From Stomoxys calcitrans (taxonomy: Eukaryota > Arthropoda > Insecta > Diptera > Muscidae): a stretch of 64,000 bases of DNA. The notes beneath the pieces are model-generated. The model made no database searches, was not told the DNA's origin, and saw only the letters and a program-made list of their open reading frames with translations. Numbering within the stretch: position 1 is the first letter of the stretch; every line of letters starts with the position of its first letter. Position numbers and translations under genes: made by a program. The DNA lies in NCBI RefSeq assembly GCF_963082655.1, contig NC_081553.1, positions 186,194,752 to 186,258,751 of the forward strand, given 5' to 3'. Shown here piece by piece: positions 27,944 through 41,068 of this stretch.

Positions 27944-29115
27944 TTTTTATACCCTCCACCATAAGAAGGGGGGTATACTAATTTCGTCATTCTGATTGTA
28001 ACTACTCGAAATATTCGTCTGAGACCCCATAAAGTATATATATTCTTGATCGTCGTGAAATTTTATGTCGATCTAGCCATGTCCGTCCGTCCGTCCGTCT
28101 GTCTGTCGAAAGCACGCTAACTTCCGAAGGAGTAAAGCTAGCCGCTTGAAATTTTGCACAAATACTTCTTATTAGTGTAGGTCGGTTCGTATTGTAAATG
28201 GGCCATATCGGTCCATGTTTTGATATAGCTGCCATTTAACCGATCTTGGGTCTTGACTTCTTGAGCCTCTAGAGTGCGCAATTCTTATCCGATTGAAATG
28301 AAATTTTGCACGACGTGTTTTGTTATTATATCCAACAACTGTCCCAAGTATGGTTTAAATTGGTCCATAACCTGATATAGCTGCCATATAAACCGATCTT
28401 GGGTCTTGACTTCTTGAGCCTCTAGAGGGCACAATTCTTATCCGATTTGAATGAGTTTTTGCACGAAGTATTTCGTCATGATATCCAACAACTGTGCCAA
28501 GTATGGTTCAAATCGGTCCATAACCTTACATAGCTGTCATATAAACAGATCTGGGGATTTGACTTCTTGAGCTTCTAGAGGCCGCAATTCCTATCCGATT
28601 TGGCTGAAATTTTGCATGACGTATTTTATTTTTATTTTCAACAACTGTATCAAATAAGGTTCAAATCGGTTCATAACCTGATATAGCTGCCATATAAACC
28701 CATCTGGGATCTTGACTTCTTGACCCCTAGAGGTCGCAATTATTATCCGATATGCCTGAAATTTTGTACGATAGATCCTCTCATGACCATCAACAAACGT
28801 GTTTATTATGGTCTGAATCGGTCTATAGCCCGATACAGATCCCATATAAATCGTTCTCTCTATTTTACTTCGTGAGCCCCAATGGGCGCAATTCTTAAAT
28901 GAATTGGCTGAAATTTTACACAGGCCTCCAACATATAATTTAATTGTGGTCCGAACCGGACCATATCTTGATATCGTTTTAATAGCAGAGTAACTCTTTT
29001 CTTATATCCTTTTTTGCCTAAGAAGAGATGCCGGGAAAAGAACTCGACAAATGCAATCCATGGTGGAGGGTATATAAGATTCGGCCCGGCCGAACTTAGC
29101 ACGCTTTTACTTGTT
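27944..29115 (+). mobile_element. HINE-like element, family A copy 5
   Basis: Complete but short copy: left end TATACCCTCCACCATAAGAA, tract at 28080-28106, fewer 153-bp monomers, right subterminal repeat, hairpin and ACTTGTT end at 29115. Confidence 0.82.
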
Positions 29116-29800
29116 AGTATTTAGATTACTGGCTCGGTGTATGTCCATAGTGGCATGGGGCGGATTAATATCCCGCAATTTATCCACTTGTACTCGTCTA
29201 AGGATTGTATTAGTTTGTCGGTCCGCACATTGTTAAAAGTCCCCTCAAAGTCAAGGTATACCGCCAGTGTGTACATCTTGGTATCGAAGGATTCTTCCTT
29301 TTTTATGCACAACCTCGTGCAGGGCAGTCTCCGCCGACCTTCCCTTGACATAGGCATGCTGTTTGCATTTGAGCAGTTCGCTGGATGTCCTACTTTTTTT
29401 CATGGTATCCACAATACGTTCCATGATTTTGAGTAGAAAAGACGTAAGGCTTACAGGTCTGTAGGCCTTTGGTGTCGTATAACTTTCCTTGCCGGGCTTA
29501 AGTATAAATACCACACTTGTCTCCTGCCAGGCTTTCGGAATACATGCAAGTCCCAGGCACGCTGTGAAAATATTAGTCAGGTGGGGTCTTAGTCTGCCTC
29601 CTTCTGTAGTAACGTCGGAAGTATTCCATCAGGTCCGAGTGATGTAAATGGTTTGAAGCTCCTTAAGGGTTCCTTCACCATAAATTCTTTAATGATAAGC
29701 CTTCGATCAACATCATTATTGCAAAAGTCCGGTATTTACATGAGTCCGTGGAAAATGGGTGCATTTATGAGGCGCAAGAATTTGCAGACGACATAGAACA
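29116..29800 (-). pseudogene. Non-LTR retrotransposon RT fragment (family N1)
   Basis: Minus-strand translation gives VFILKPGKESYTTPKAYRPV, SLTSFLLKIMERIVDTMKKS and AYVKGRSAETALHEVVHKKG with the start of the A block (VYLDFEGTFNNVRTDKLIQS), closely related to the copies at 26290 and 51240. Broken by frameshifts; endonuclease and RNase H are absent. Confidence 0.75.
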
Positions 29801-29869
29801 TACCTAATTCCACTGCGAGAGTTGGGTCACAGATGCATGAAGTTGAAAGAAGTGATTGGTGAATTTTCA

Positions 29870-30545
29870 ACTGTAACGATAGTCCAGAGAATGCTAGAGA
29901 ACGAGAGGAATTGGAGTGCGGTGAATCTCGACACAACTGTGGCTCTTGATATAACTGTTGAATTTCATAGATATCGGTTCGTATTTGGATATGACACTCA
30001 TATACATGTATCGCCAGATTTGCATTTTACGGCCTTTGCAAGTGCATTTATCAAAATTTTGCACCACGCTTTCTTTACAACTTCCGCAATATGTCTGGAC
30101 TTTGGTCGCAATCGGTTCTGACTAGAATATAGCTCCCTATGTATTTATTGCCCGATTTTCAATTCAAGAACCCTTTATCAACCAATACTCCCAAATTTTG
30201 TACAATGTCTTATTTCATGGCTTCTTCTATAGATTTTGGTTGAAATCGGTTCAGATTCACCCGATTTTTAGTAATATTGCCATAATGTGGTAATTTTTCA
30301 ATAGATCAAAATTTTAATATTTAAATGTATTGCCTTATTTATACTAAAGCCCCAATATATACTAGAGCGCCAATTATTACAATTTTGAACAGATAAGCTC
30401 GAAATTTGGTACGTATTCTCTTATTACTTATGTGAAAACATTTGGCGAAGTCCGCCAAAATCGGTACAGAATTAAATATATCGTCCATATAGTGGTATTG
30501 CCCATACATAGTCTGTACCGCCCGACTCTTGCCTTTCATTACTTG
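29870..30545 (+). repeat. Old HINE-like remnant (family D-related)
   Basis: Contains diverged ATATCGGTTCGTATTTGGAT and AAAATCGGTTCAGATTCACC blocks and ends CATTACTTGTTTTTATACC, i.e. a degenerate ACTTGTT terminus touching the left end of the next HINE. Assigned by resemblance only. Confidence 0.4.
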
Positions 30546-31996
30546 TTTTTATACCCTCCACCATAAGATGGGGGGTATACTAATTTCGTCATTCTGATTG
30601 TAACTACTCGAAATATTCGTCTGAGACCCTATAAAGTATATATATTCTTGATCGTCGTGACATTTTATGTCGATCTAGCCATGTCCGTCCGTCTGTCCGT
30701 CCGTCTGTCCGTCCGTCTGTCCGTCTGTCGAAAGCACGCTAACTTCCGAAGGAGTATAGCTAGCCGCTTGAAATTTTGCACAAATACTTCTTATTAGTGT
30801 AGGTCGGTTGGTATTATAAATGGGCCATATCGGTCCATGTTTTGATATAGCTGCCATATAAACCGATCTTGGGTCTTGACTTCTCGAGCCTCTAGAGTGC
30901 GCAATTCTTATCGGATTGGGATGAAATTTTGCATGACGTGTTTTGTTATGATATCCAACAACTGTGCCGAGTATGGTTCAAATCGGTTTATAAACTGATA
31001 TAGCTGTCATATAATCCGATCTTGGGTCTTGACTTCTTGAGCCTCTAGAGTGCGCAATTCTTATCCGATTGGAATGAAATTTTGCACGACGTGTTTTGTT
31101 ATTATATCCAACAACTTTGCCAAGTATGGTTCAAATCGGTCTACAACCTGATATAGCTGTCATATAAACCGATCTGGGGTCTTGACTTCTTGAGCCACTA
31201 GAGTGCGCAATTCTTATCCGATTGGAATGAAATTTTGCACGACGTATTTTGTTGCGATATCCAACAACTGTGCCAGGTATGGTTCAAATCGGTCCATAAC
31301 CTTATATAGCTGTCATATAAACCGATCTTGGGTCTTGACTTCTTGAGCCTTTAGAGGGCGCAATTCTTATCCAATTTGAATGAATTTTGGCACGTAGTAT
31401 TTTGTTATGATATCCAACAACTGTGCCAAATATGGTTCAAATCGGTTCAAAACCTGATATAGCTGTCATATAAACAGATCTGGGGACTTGACTTCTTGAG
31501 CTTCTAGAGGGCGCAATTCCTATCCGATTTGACTGAAATTTCGCAAGACGTTTTTTATTGTTACTGTCAACAACTATGTCATATAAAGTACAAGTCGGTT
31601 CATAACCATATATAGCTGCCATATTAATCGATCTGGGATCTTAACTTCTTGAGCCTCTAGAGGTCGCAATTATTATCCGATTTGCCTGAAATTTTGTACG
31701 ACGGATAGCCCGATACAGCTCCCATATCAATCGATCTCTCTATTTTACTTCTTGAACCCACAAAGGGCGCAATTCTTATACGAATTGGCTGAAATTTTAC
31801 ACAGGTCTCCAACATATAATTTAATTGTGGTCCGAACCGAACCATATCTTGATATCGTTTTAATTGCAGAGCAACTCTTTTCTTATATCCCTTTTTGCCT
31901 AAGAAGAGATGCCGGGAAAAGAACTCGACAAATGCGATCCATGGTGGAGGGTATATAAGATTCGGCCCGGCCGAACTTAGCTCGCTTTTACTTGTT
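30546..31996 (+). mobile_element. HINE-like element, family A copy 6
   Basis: Left end TATACCCTCCACCATAAGAT, long GTCC/GTCT tract (30684-30730), 153-bp monomers, right end with ATGGTGGAGGGTATA, TTCGGCCCGGCCGAA and CGCTTTTACTTGTT. Confidence 0.82.
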
Positions 31997-32847
31997 TTCC
32001 ATTTTTAATGATTATCTATAGACTCAGACTTTAAATCAAATCTACTCATATATGTAAGCCACTATCCTTTGGTATTCATATGCATTTCACTATAGAGTAT
32101 GGCCCACCTCGGTACCAAGGCTGTGCATTTCTGAGTACAAGTTCCTTGTGAAATGTCTTTAATAGTTAATAAAGCACTTAAAATAATGTGTAACACTTCT
32201 ATCGATTTACCTATCGCTTTACACACTGTCATTGCCCCAATTCAATGAAATATTTAGGAATCTTGCTTATCACTAAATTTAATCATTCATGACAAGGACA
32301 AAAGCAAAATATGACGTCCAAGGAATTTTAATAGCTAAATAGAAAAAGGGTTTGCAATCAATACATTTTCCTGAGTAAGTCTAATTGGAGACTTGGTAGA
32401 AGTTTCAACCATAGGTAAAGAAGTAGACTAAGAATGTAAGAGAAAGACCAATAAGAAATAACGAAGTCATAAATTTATCATGGATTGCCTTCAGTGGTTT
32501 CTTGTGGTCTTAATATTCTCTTAACTGAAGTTGGGCACCAGTAAGAATATTTGTACTCGTATCTGGAGAAAGTATTAGGAAAAACTCAAGTGCAATTGTC
32601 GGATGGAGAAACAAGCTGAAGGAGATTTTTGTCATGTGCAGGAAGGAAATAGTCTGAAGTGCAATTGTCGTATGTAGAAACAAGTTGAAGGAGATTTTTG
32701 TCATGGGCAGAGTAGTGAAATATTTAAAATGACAGCAATTTTGAGGAATCCTGCTGGATTCCCGGATTTATCATACATGGCGAAATCGGTCGAATAATGG
32801 ATATACTTGACTCCCATAAAGATGGACTATATATAAAAGTGATAATA
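31997..32847. other. Unassigned region with a 68-bp direct repeat
   Basis: Mostly unique AT-rich DNA. GTGCAATTGTCG..GTAGAAACAAG..GAAGGAGATTTTTGTCATG-type sequence occurs twice, near 32591 and 32659 (offset 68 bp). No gene recognised. Confidence 0.5.
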
Positions 32848-34117
32848 TTGGGTTGCCCAAAAAGTAATTGCGGATTTTTCATATAGTCGGCGTTGACAAA
32901 TTTTTTCAACGGCTTGTGACTCTGTAATTGCATTCTTTCTTCTGTCAGTTATCTGCTGTTACTTTTAGCTTGCTTTAGAAAAAAAAGTGTGCGAAATTTT
33001 GTTTACATTTGTTTATTTGGCGTCAATTTTAATATGGAGCCCACAAAGGAGCATTTTCGTCATATTTTACTTTATTATTTCCGTAAAAGAAAAAACGCGG
33101 AGCAAGTTGCTAAAAAGTTACGAGATGTGTATGGTGATAAAGCCTTAAAAGGAAGACAGTGTCAAAATTGGTTTCGCAAATTCCTTTCTGGAGATTTTTC
33201 ACTTAAAGATGGGCCACGTTTAGGTCGGCCAAATGAAGTTGATGATAACCAAATCAAAGCATTAATCGAATTTGATCGTCATGTAACTGAGCGTGAGATA
33301 GGAGAGAAGTTAAATATACCAAAATCAACCGTTCATTATCACATAAAAAGTCTTGGACTGGGTACCACATGTATTGAAAGAAATTCATTTAACAAACCGA
33401 ATCAACGCTTATGATATGCACCTTAAACGCAATGAATTCGATCCGTTTTTAAAACGAATCATAACTGGAGATGAAAAATGGATTGTTTACCACAACGTTA
33501 GTCGAAAACGATCATGATCCAAGCATGGTGAACTAGCTCAAACCACTTCAAAGGCTGATATCCACCAAAAGAAGGTTATGCTGTCTGTTTGGTGGGATTG
33601 GAAGGGTGTGGTATATTTTGAGCTGCTTCCAAGGAACCAAACGATTAATTCGGATGTTAACTGTCAACAATTGGACAAATTGAATACAGCTATCAAGGAG
33701 AAGCGACCAGAATTGGTCAATCGTAAAGGTGTCATATTCCACCAGGACAACGCTAGACCGCACACATCTTTGGTCACTCGCCAAAAACTGAGTGAGCTTG
33801 GCTGGGAACTTTTGATGCATCCACCATATAGCCCTGACCTTGCACCATCAGACTACCATTTATTTCGATCTTTGCAGAACTCCTTAAATGGTAAAACTTT
33901 CGGCAAGGATGAGGCTATAAAATCGCACTTGGTTCAGTTTTTTGCAGATAAAGGCCAGAAGTTCTATGAGCGTGGAATACTAAATTTGCCAGAAAGATGG
34001 CAAACGGTTATCGAACAAAATGGCAATTATATATTTGATTAAAGTTCATTCTAAGTTTTCTTAAAAATGAATTTACTTTCTTTTAAAAAATCCGCAATTA
34101 CTTTTTAGGCAACCCAA
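32848..34117 (+). mobile_element. Mariner transposon, near full length, inactivated
   Basis: 1270 bp between TA dinucleotides (32846-32847 and 34118-34119). Terminal inverted repeats TTGGGTTGCCCAAAAAGTAA and its mirror with one mismatch extend about 30 bp. Length and ends are typical of mariner; the terminal sequence resembles the mellifera/capitata-type subfamilies (from memory). Confidence 0.95.
33034..34042 (+). pseudogene. Mariner transposase pseudogene
   Basis: The likely start is the Met at 33034 (EPTKEHFRHILLYYFRKRKN). An N-terminal pair of helix-turn-helix motifs is present (KALKGRQCQNWFRKFLSGDF; EREIGEKLNIPKSTVHYHIK). The frame is lost near 33360-33400 with apparent loss of coding sequence, and a TGA at 33515-33517 replaces the Trp expected in the VSRKRSWSK motif. 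Downstream the catalytic D,D34D set is intact: ITGDEKW, FHQDNARPH and SPDLAPSD, with 34 residues between the last two Asp. It cuts and pastes mariner at TA in active relatives; this copy cannot encode a full protein. Confidence 0.93.
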
Positions 34118-34790
34118 TAACTATTAGTTTTCAACATTATCTGACATTGCTTCACTACAATGTTGCCTTACCATGTACAGCGTTTTCTTTGGTACATTAC
34201 CAATTTGTTTCAACTCCACTTTGACTTAAACGTAATACTTCTGTCCCAATCAACTCTAAAATCATATCTATATCAACACAACTCCCTTTTGTTGTTGCTT
34301 AGTGTTATTGGAAAACAATTTTAAATGCTGTTGGTTTATTGATTCAAATTTATTAAATAAACAATTATAACATTTCGTTAACAGTCTATAATTTATTTGC
34401 TATCAAACATCAATGGCTACAATACCTGCAATCTTGATAATAACTTCAAACGGGAGGCCACAATATTGTGAACTTATGCCATGCAAGTGAGAGGCAGACC
34501 AGCATATAAACACCGATCCAATACAAATTGCCATAGGCACATTGTGTACCATAATTAAAATTATGTTATTCTTTGATATCGCAATGCAAAATCACATCAA
34601 TTGCTGGTGGTGATGGAAATATTGTGAGTGGCCCCAAACATACATAAATGGCAAAACTTTGGAAAAGTCTTGAAGCGAGTTATTTGGGGTTTTGGAATTG
34701 ATGAAATTAACAAAACAGAAATATATGACAGAAGAACAGGAAAAATTTTGAAATATTTGCACCAATGAGGAAAGATTTTGTAACACTTAC
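34118..34790. other. Unassigned region
   Basis: AT-rich unique sequence between the mariner and the second minisatellite array; no gene or repeat recognised. Confidence 0.5.
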
Positions 34791-37700
34791 CTAAGGGAAG
34801 GGTGGTTTTAGTACCTTTAACATAGAGAAAGGGTAGATTTAGTACCCTTTCCTTAAGGAAAGGGAAAGGCTAGTTTTAGTACCCTTTCCCTAAGGAAAGG
34901 CTAGTTTTAGTATCCTTTCCCTACTAAAAGGATAGTTTTAGTACCTTTTCCCTTAGCAAAGTGTACTTTTAGTACCCTTTCCCTAAGGGAAGGGAAGTTT
35001 TGGTACTCTTTCCCTAAATAAAGGATAGTTTTAGTGCCCTTTCTCTAAGGAAACGATAGTTGTAGTAACTTCTCCCTAAGGAAAGTATAGTTTTAGTAAC
35101 CTTTCCCTGAGGAAATTATCTTTTTCCTAAGAAAAGGGTAGCTTTGGTACCTTTTTATAAATGAAAGGGTAGTTTCAGTACCATTTCCCTGAGGAACGGC
35201 TAGTTTTGGTACCCTTTCATTAAGAAAAGGATAGTTTTAGTACTCTCTCCCTAAGGAAAGGGTAGTTTTAGTACTCTTTCTCCATGGAAAATGTAATTTT
35301 ATTAGGTTTTGTACCCTTTCCCTACGGAAAGGGTAGTTTTAGTACCCTATCCCTAAGAAAAAGATGGCTTTAATATCCTATCTATAAGGAAAGGGCTGTT
35401 TTAGTACCCTTTCACCTGGAAAAGGTTGATCTCAGAACCATTCTCCAAGGAAAGGGTGATTTTACTACTCTTTTCCCAACAAAAGTTTGGTTTTAGTACC
35501 CTTTCCACAAGGAAAGTGTAGTTTTAGTACCTTTTCACCTGGAAAATGTTGATCTTAGTACCCTTCTCCAAGGAAAGGGTGGTTTTAGTACTCTTTCCCC
35601 AAGGAAAGTGTGGTTTTACTATCCTTTTCCCAAGGAAAGAATAGTTTTAATAACCTTTCTTAATGTAAATGGATGTTGTGGAACCATTTTTTTAGTAAAG
35701 ATGTTGTACATTTTCTCTAAGAAAGGGCTAGATTTAACATGATACCTTTAAGAAAAGGATAGTTTTAGAACCCTTTCTCTAAGGAAAGTGAAGTTTTTGT
35801 ACCTTTTCTCTAAGGGAAGTGTAATTCTAGTAGCTTAAGCATCCTTTTCCTAAGGAAAAAGTAGTTTAGTACCCTTTACCCAAGTGTGATATTAATATCC
35901 TTTCTCCAAAGAAAGGGTTGTTATAATAGCCGTTCCCCAAATAAAAAACAGTTTAAGTACCGTTTTCCCAAAGAAAGGGTAGTTTTAGTCTTCTTTCTCC
36001 GATAAAAGGGTGATTTTAGTACCCTCCTCCAAGGAAAGAGTGGTTTTAGTACTCCTTCCCAAGGAAAGGGTGGTTTTAGTTCCCTTTCCCCAGGTACTCT
36101 TTCCATAAGGAAAGGGTGGTTTAGTACGTTTACCCCAAGAAAAGGGTAGTTTAAGTACCCTTTCCCTACGGAAAACAAAGTTTAAGTACCTTTACACTAG
36201 AAAAGAGTAGTTATAGTACCTATGAAAGGAAAGGTTTAGTACCCTTTCCCTCAGGAAAGAGTAGTTTTAGTACCCTTTATCCAAGGGAGGATAGTTTTAG
36301 TACCCTTAGAAAAGAGTAGTTCTACCCTTTACCTAAGGACAGCGTAGATTTAGTACCATTTCCATAAGGAAAGGATAGTTTTAGACCCTTTCTCTAAGGA
36401 AATGGTAGATTTAGTACACTTTCGCAAAGGAAAGGCTAATTTTAGTATTCCTTTGCTAAGGAAAGGCTTAGTTTAGTACATTTTTTCTAAGAAGAAGGAA
36501 TGGGTAGTTTTAGAACCATTTCCCTTAGGAAGAGGTAGTTTAAGTACACTTACGCAAAGGAATGTGTATTTTTAGAACCCGTTCGCTAAGGCAAGGATAG
36601 TGTTAGTACCCCTACGCTAAGGAAAGGGTAGTTTTAGTACCGTTTCGCTAAAGAAATCCTAATTGTAGTACCCTTTCGCTAAAAAATACTAATTTTACTA
36701 CCCTTACTCAAAGGAAATGATATTTTTAGTATCTTTTTTCAAGGAAAAGCTAACTTAAATTGTTTAAGTACTCTTTCGCTAAGCAAGGGGTAGTTTAAGT
36801 ACTCTTTCCCGCAGGAAAGGGCAGTTTTAGCACACTTACGCAAAGGAAAGAGTAGTTTTGGTATCCTTTCGCTAAGAAAAGGGTAGTTTTAGCCCCCTTT
36901 AGCTGAGTAAAGGGTAGTTTTAGTACCCTTTCGAAAGGGAAAGGGTAGATTTAGTACACTTTCGCCAAGGAAAGTCTAATTTTAGTACACTTTCTCTAAG
37001 AAAAGGCTAATTTTACTACCCTAACGCTAAGGAAAGGCTATTTTTAGTATCTTTTTTTCTAAGAAAAAGGTAACTAAAATTGTTTTAGTACGCTTTCCCT
37101 AAGGAGGGGGTAGTTTAAGTTAAGAGAAAGGGTTTCCCTAAGGAAAGGGTAATTTTGGTACACTTACGCAAAGGATAGAGTAGATTTAGTTCCCTTTCGC
37201 TAGGAAAAGGGTAGTTTTAGTACCGTTTCGCTAAGGAAAGGGTAGTTATATAAACCTTTCGCTAAAAAAAGGTAACTGAAATAGTTTAATATATTAAATA
37301 CCTAATCCTAAGGAAAATGTAGTTTTAGTACACTTTCTCTAAGGAAAGGGTAGTTTTAATATCTTTTATCTAAGGAGAGCGCTGTTTTAGTTTAATTTAA
37401 GGGAAAGGGTTTCCCTAAGGAAGAGGTAATTTTAGTACACTTACGCAAAGGAAAGAGTAGGTTTAGTACCCTTTTGCTAGGAAAAGGATAGTTTTAGTAT
37501 CGTTTGGCTAAGGAAAGGGTAGTTATATAACCCTTTCGCTAAAAAAAGGTAACTGACATAGTTTGATAAATTAAATACCCTTATCCTAAGGAAAATGTAG
37601 TTTTAGTACACTTTTTCTGGGGAAAGGGTAGTTTTAATACCTTTTATCTAAGGAGAACGCAGTTTTAGTACCCTTTCCAGCAGGAAAGGGTAGTTTTAGT

Positions 37701-39430
37701 AAACTTTCCAGCAGGAAAGGGCAGTTTTAGTAAACTTTCCAACATGAAAGGGTAGTTTTAGTACACTTTCCAACAAGTAAGGTAATTTTAGTACCCTTTA
37801 CTTAAGGAAAGGGTAGTTTAGTATCGTTTCCCAAAGGAAAGTGTAGTTTCAGTACCCTTTCCAAAACCTTTCCAAAAGAGAATGGTTTTTTTTTCGTACC
37901 ATTTCCTAAGGGAAATGGCAGTTTTAATACCCTTTCCTAAAGAAAAGAGTAGTTTTAGTACCCTTTTCTAAAAAAAATTAAGTTTTAGTACTCTTTCCCT
38001 AAGGAGAGGGTAGTTTCAGTGCCCTTTGCCTAAGGAAAGGATAGTTTTAGTACTTTTCCCAAAGGAAAGGGTAATTTTTGTACCCATTTTCTAATGAAAG
38101 GGAAATTTTTGTACTGTCCCCAAAGGAAATGGTAGTTTAAGCACCCTTTCCCTAAGGAAAGGGAGGTTTTGGTACCCATTGCCCAATGGATGGGGTAGTT
38201 AAAGTACCCTTTCCCCAAGTGTTTGCACCCTTTCCCTAAGAGAAGGGTAGTTTTAGTACCTTTTGCGTAAGGAAGCAGAGTGCAGTTGCAGTACCCATTT
38301 CCTGAGGAAAGGGTAGTTTTAGTATCCTTTACTTAAGAAAAGGGTAGTTTTAGTACAATTTACTTAGAAAAAGGGTAGTTTTAGTAACCTTTGCCAACGA
38401 AAATGGTTGTTTAAGTACCCTTCCCAAAAGCAGAGGGTAGGTTCCCAAATGGAAATTGTAGTTTTAGTACCCTTTCTTAAAGGAAGTGGTAGGTTTTAGT
38501 TTTAGTACCCTTTTTTAATGAAGGGGTAGTGTTAGTGCTCTTTGTCTAAGGAAAGGATAGTTTTAGCACCCTTTTTTTATTACTTTTTATTAAGAAAATT
38601 ATAGTTTTAGTACCCTTTTTCTAATGAAAGAGACATTTTAGTACTCTTTAGGAAAGGGAAGTTTTAATACCCTTTTTCCTAAGGAATGTGTACTCTTTTC
38701 CTAAGAAATGGGTAGTTTTAGCACCCTTTCCCTAAGGAAGGGGTAGTTTAAGTATATTTGCCTTAGAAATAGATGATTTGAGAACCCTCTCTCTTATAAA
38801 AGGGTAGGCTTACTACCCTCTTTTTGAAGAAAAGGTTGGTTTTAATACCCTTTTTTCTAAGGTTAGGCCAGTTTTAATACATTTTCTATAAGGAAAGGCT
38901 AGTTTAAGTACCATTTCTCTAATCAAAGCTCAGTTTTAGTACTCTTTCTCCAATGAAAGTGTAGTTTTAGTAACCTTTTCTAAAAGGGAAGTCTAGTTTT
39001 AGTAATCTTTTTTTAGGAAAGGATAGTTTTGGTACATTTCCTTTAAAGAAAATATAGCTTTGGTACACTATCTCGAAGGAAAGGTTAGTTTTTGTACTGT
39101 TTTCCTAAGGATGGGCGGTTTAAGTTCCCTCTCGCTAAGGAATGAGTAGTTTTAGGACCCTTCTCTGACGAAAGATTTGTTTTACTATCATTTCTTTGTC
39201 AATACACATTTGTAGCTCAATACACTTTCTCTAAGGAAGAGGTAGTTTTAGTACCTTTTTTTCAAAGTAAAGGTAAAGGTAGTTTGTGTACTACTTATTT
39301 CAAGAAATGGTAGTTTTGGTACTCTTTCCCTGAAGAAAGTGTAGATTTAGTAACCTTTCCCTAGGAAAAGAGATGCTTAGTACTTTTTCCCGAAGGAAAG
39401 TGAGGCTTTAGTTCCATTTTCCTAAGAAAG
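34790..39430 (+). repeat. 31-bp palindromic minisatellite array 2
   Basis: About 4.6 kb, roughly 150 units of about 31 bp. Consensus stem CCCTTTCCCTAAGGAAAGGG with linker TAGTTTTAGTA on the + strand. Sub-blocks differ (for example TTTCGCTAAGGAAAGG units around 36400-37250 and GGAAAGGGTGG units around 35400-36100), implying regional homogenisation. The array stops where a HINE begins at 39435. Confidence 0.9.
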
Positions 39431-39434
39431 TGTA

Positions 39435-41068
39435 TTTTTATACCCTCCACCATAAAATGGGGGGTATACTAATTTCGTCATTCTGATTGTAACTACTCGA
39501 AATATTCGTCTGAGACCCCATTAAGTATATATATTCTTGATCGTCGTGACATTTTATGTCGATCTAGCTATGGCCGTCCGTCTGTCCGTCCGTCCGTCTG
39601 TCTGTCGAAAGCACGCTAACTTCCGAAGGAGTAAAGCTAGCCGCTTGAAATTTTGCACAAATACTTCTTATTAGTGTAGGTCGGTTGGTATTGTAAATGG
39701 GCCATATCGGTCCATGTTTTGATATAGCTGCCATATAAACCGATCTTGGGTCTTGACTTCTCGAGCCTCTAGAGTGCACAATTCTTATCCGATTGGGATG
39801 AAATTTCGCACGACGTGTTTTGTTATTATATTCAACAACTGTGCCAAGTATGGTTCAAATCGGTCTATAACCTGATATAGCTGTCATATAAACCGATCTT
39901 GGGTCTTGACTTCTTGAGCCTCTAGAGAGCGCAATTCTTATCCGATTTGTATGAATTTTGGCACGTCGTGTTTTGTTATGATATCCAACAACTGTGCCAA
40001 GTATGGTTCAAATCGGTTCATGACCTGATATAGCTGCCATATAAACCGATCTTGGGTCTTGACTTCTTGAGCCTCTAGAGTGCGCAATTCTTATCCGATT
40101 GGAATGAAATTTTGCACGACGTGTTTTGTTATTATATCCAACAACTGTGCCAAGTATGGTTCAAATCGGTCCATGACCTGATATAGCTGCCATCTGGGGA
40201 CTTGACTTCTTGAGCCTCTAGAGTGCGCAATTCTTATTCGATTGGAATGAAATTTTGCACGACGTGTTTTGTTACGATATCCAACAACTGTGCCAAGTAT
40301 GGTTCAAATCGGTCCATAATCTTATATAGCTGTCATATAAACCGATCTTGGGTCTTGACTTCTTGAGCCTCTAGAGGGCGTAATTCTTATCCAATTTGAA
40401 TGAATTTTGGCACATAGTATTTTGTTATGATATCCAACAACTGTGCCAAATATGGTTCAAATCGGTTCAAAACCTGATATAGCTGTCATATAAACGGATC
40501 TGGGGACTTGACTTCTTGAGCTTCTAGAGGGCGCAATTCCTATCCGATTTGGTTGAAATTTCGCAAGACTTTTTTTATTGTTACTTTCAACAACTATGTC
40601 ATATAAAGTACAAGTCGGTTCATAACCTGATATAGCTGCCATATTAACCGATCTGGGATCTTAACTTCTTGAGCCTCTAGAGGTCGCAATTATTATCCGG
40701 TTTGCCTGAAATTTTGTACGACGGATTCTCTCATGACAATTAACATACGTGTTTATTATGGTCTGAATCGGTCTATAGCCCGATACAGCTCCCATATCAA
40801 TCGATCTCTCTATTTTACTTCTTGAACCCACAAAGGGCGCAATTCTTATTCGAATTGTCTGACATTTTACACAGGTCTCCAACATATAATTTAATTGTGG
40901 TCCAAACCGGACCATATCGTGATATCGCTCTAATAGCAGAGCAACTCTTTTCTTATATCCTTTATTTTGCCTAAGAAGAGATACCGGGAAAAGAACTCGA
41001 CAAATGCGATCCATGGTGGAGGGTATATAAGATTCAGTCCGGCCGAACTTAGCACGCTTTTACTTGTT
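39435..41068 (+). mobile_element. HINE-like element, family A copy 7
   Basis: Left end TATACCCTCCACCATAAAAT, GTCC/GTCT tract 39570-39606, 153-bp monomers, right subterminal repeat, then GATTCAGTCCGGCCGAACTT, a hairpin weakened by substitutions, and ACTTGTT. Confidence 0.82.

Noticed and set aside
32848..34117. Domesticated transposase gene
   Set aside because: Frame loss, an internal stop and intact terminal inverted repeats show an ordinary decayed mariner.
34790..39430. Several short open frames (for example near 35921-36178 and 38030-38218) as peptides
   Set aside because: They only translate the 31-bp minisatellite (LSLGKGYLNYPFLG-like) and shift frame unit by unit.
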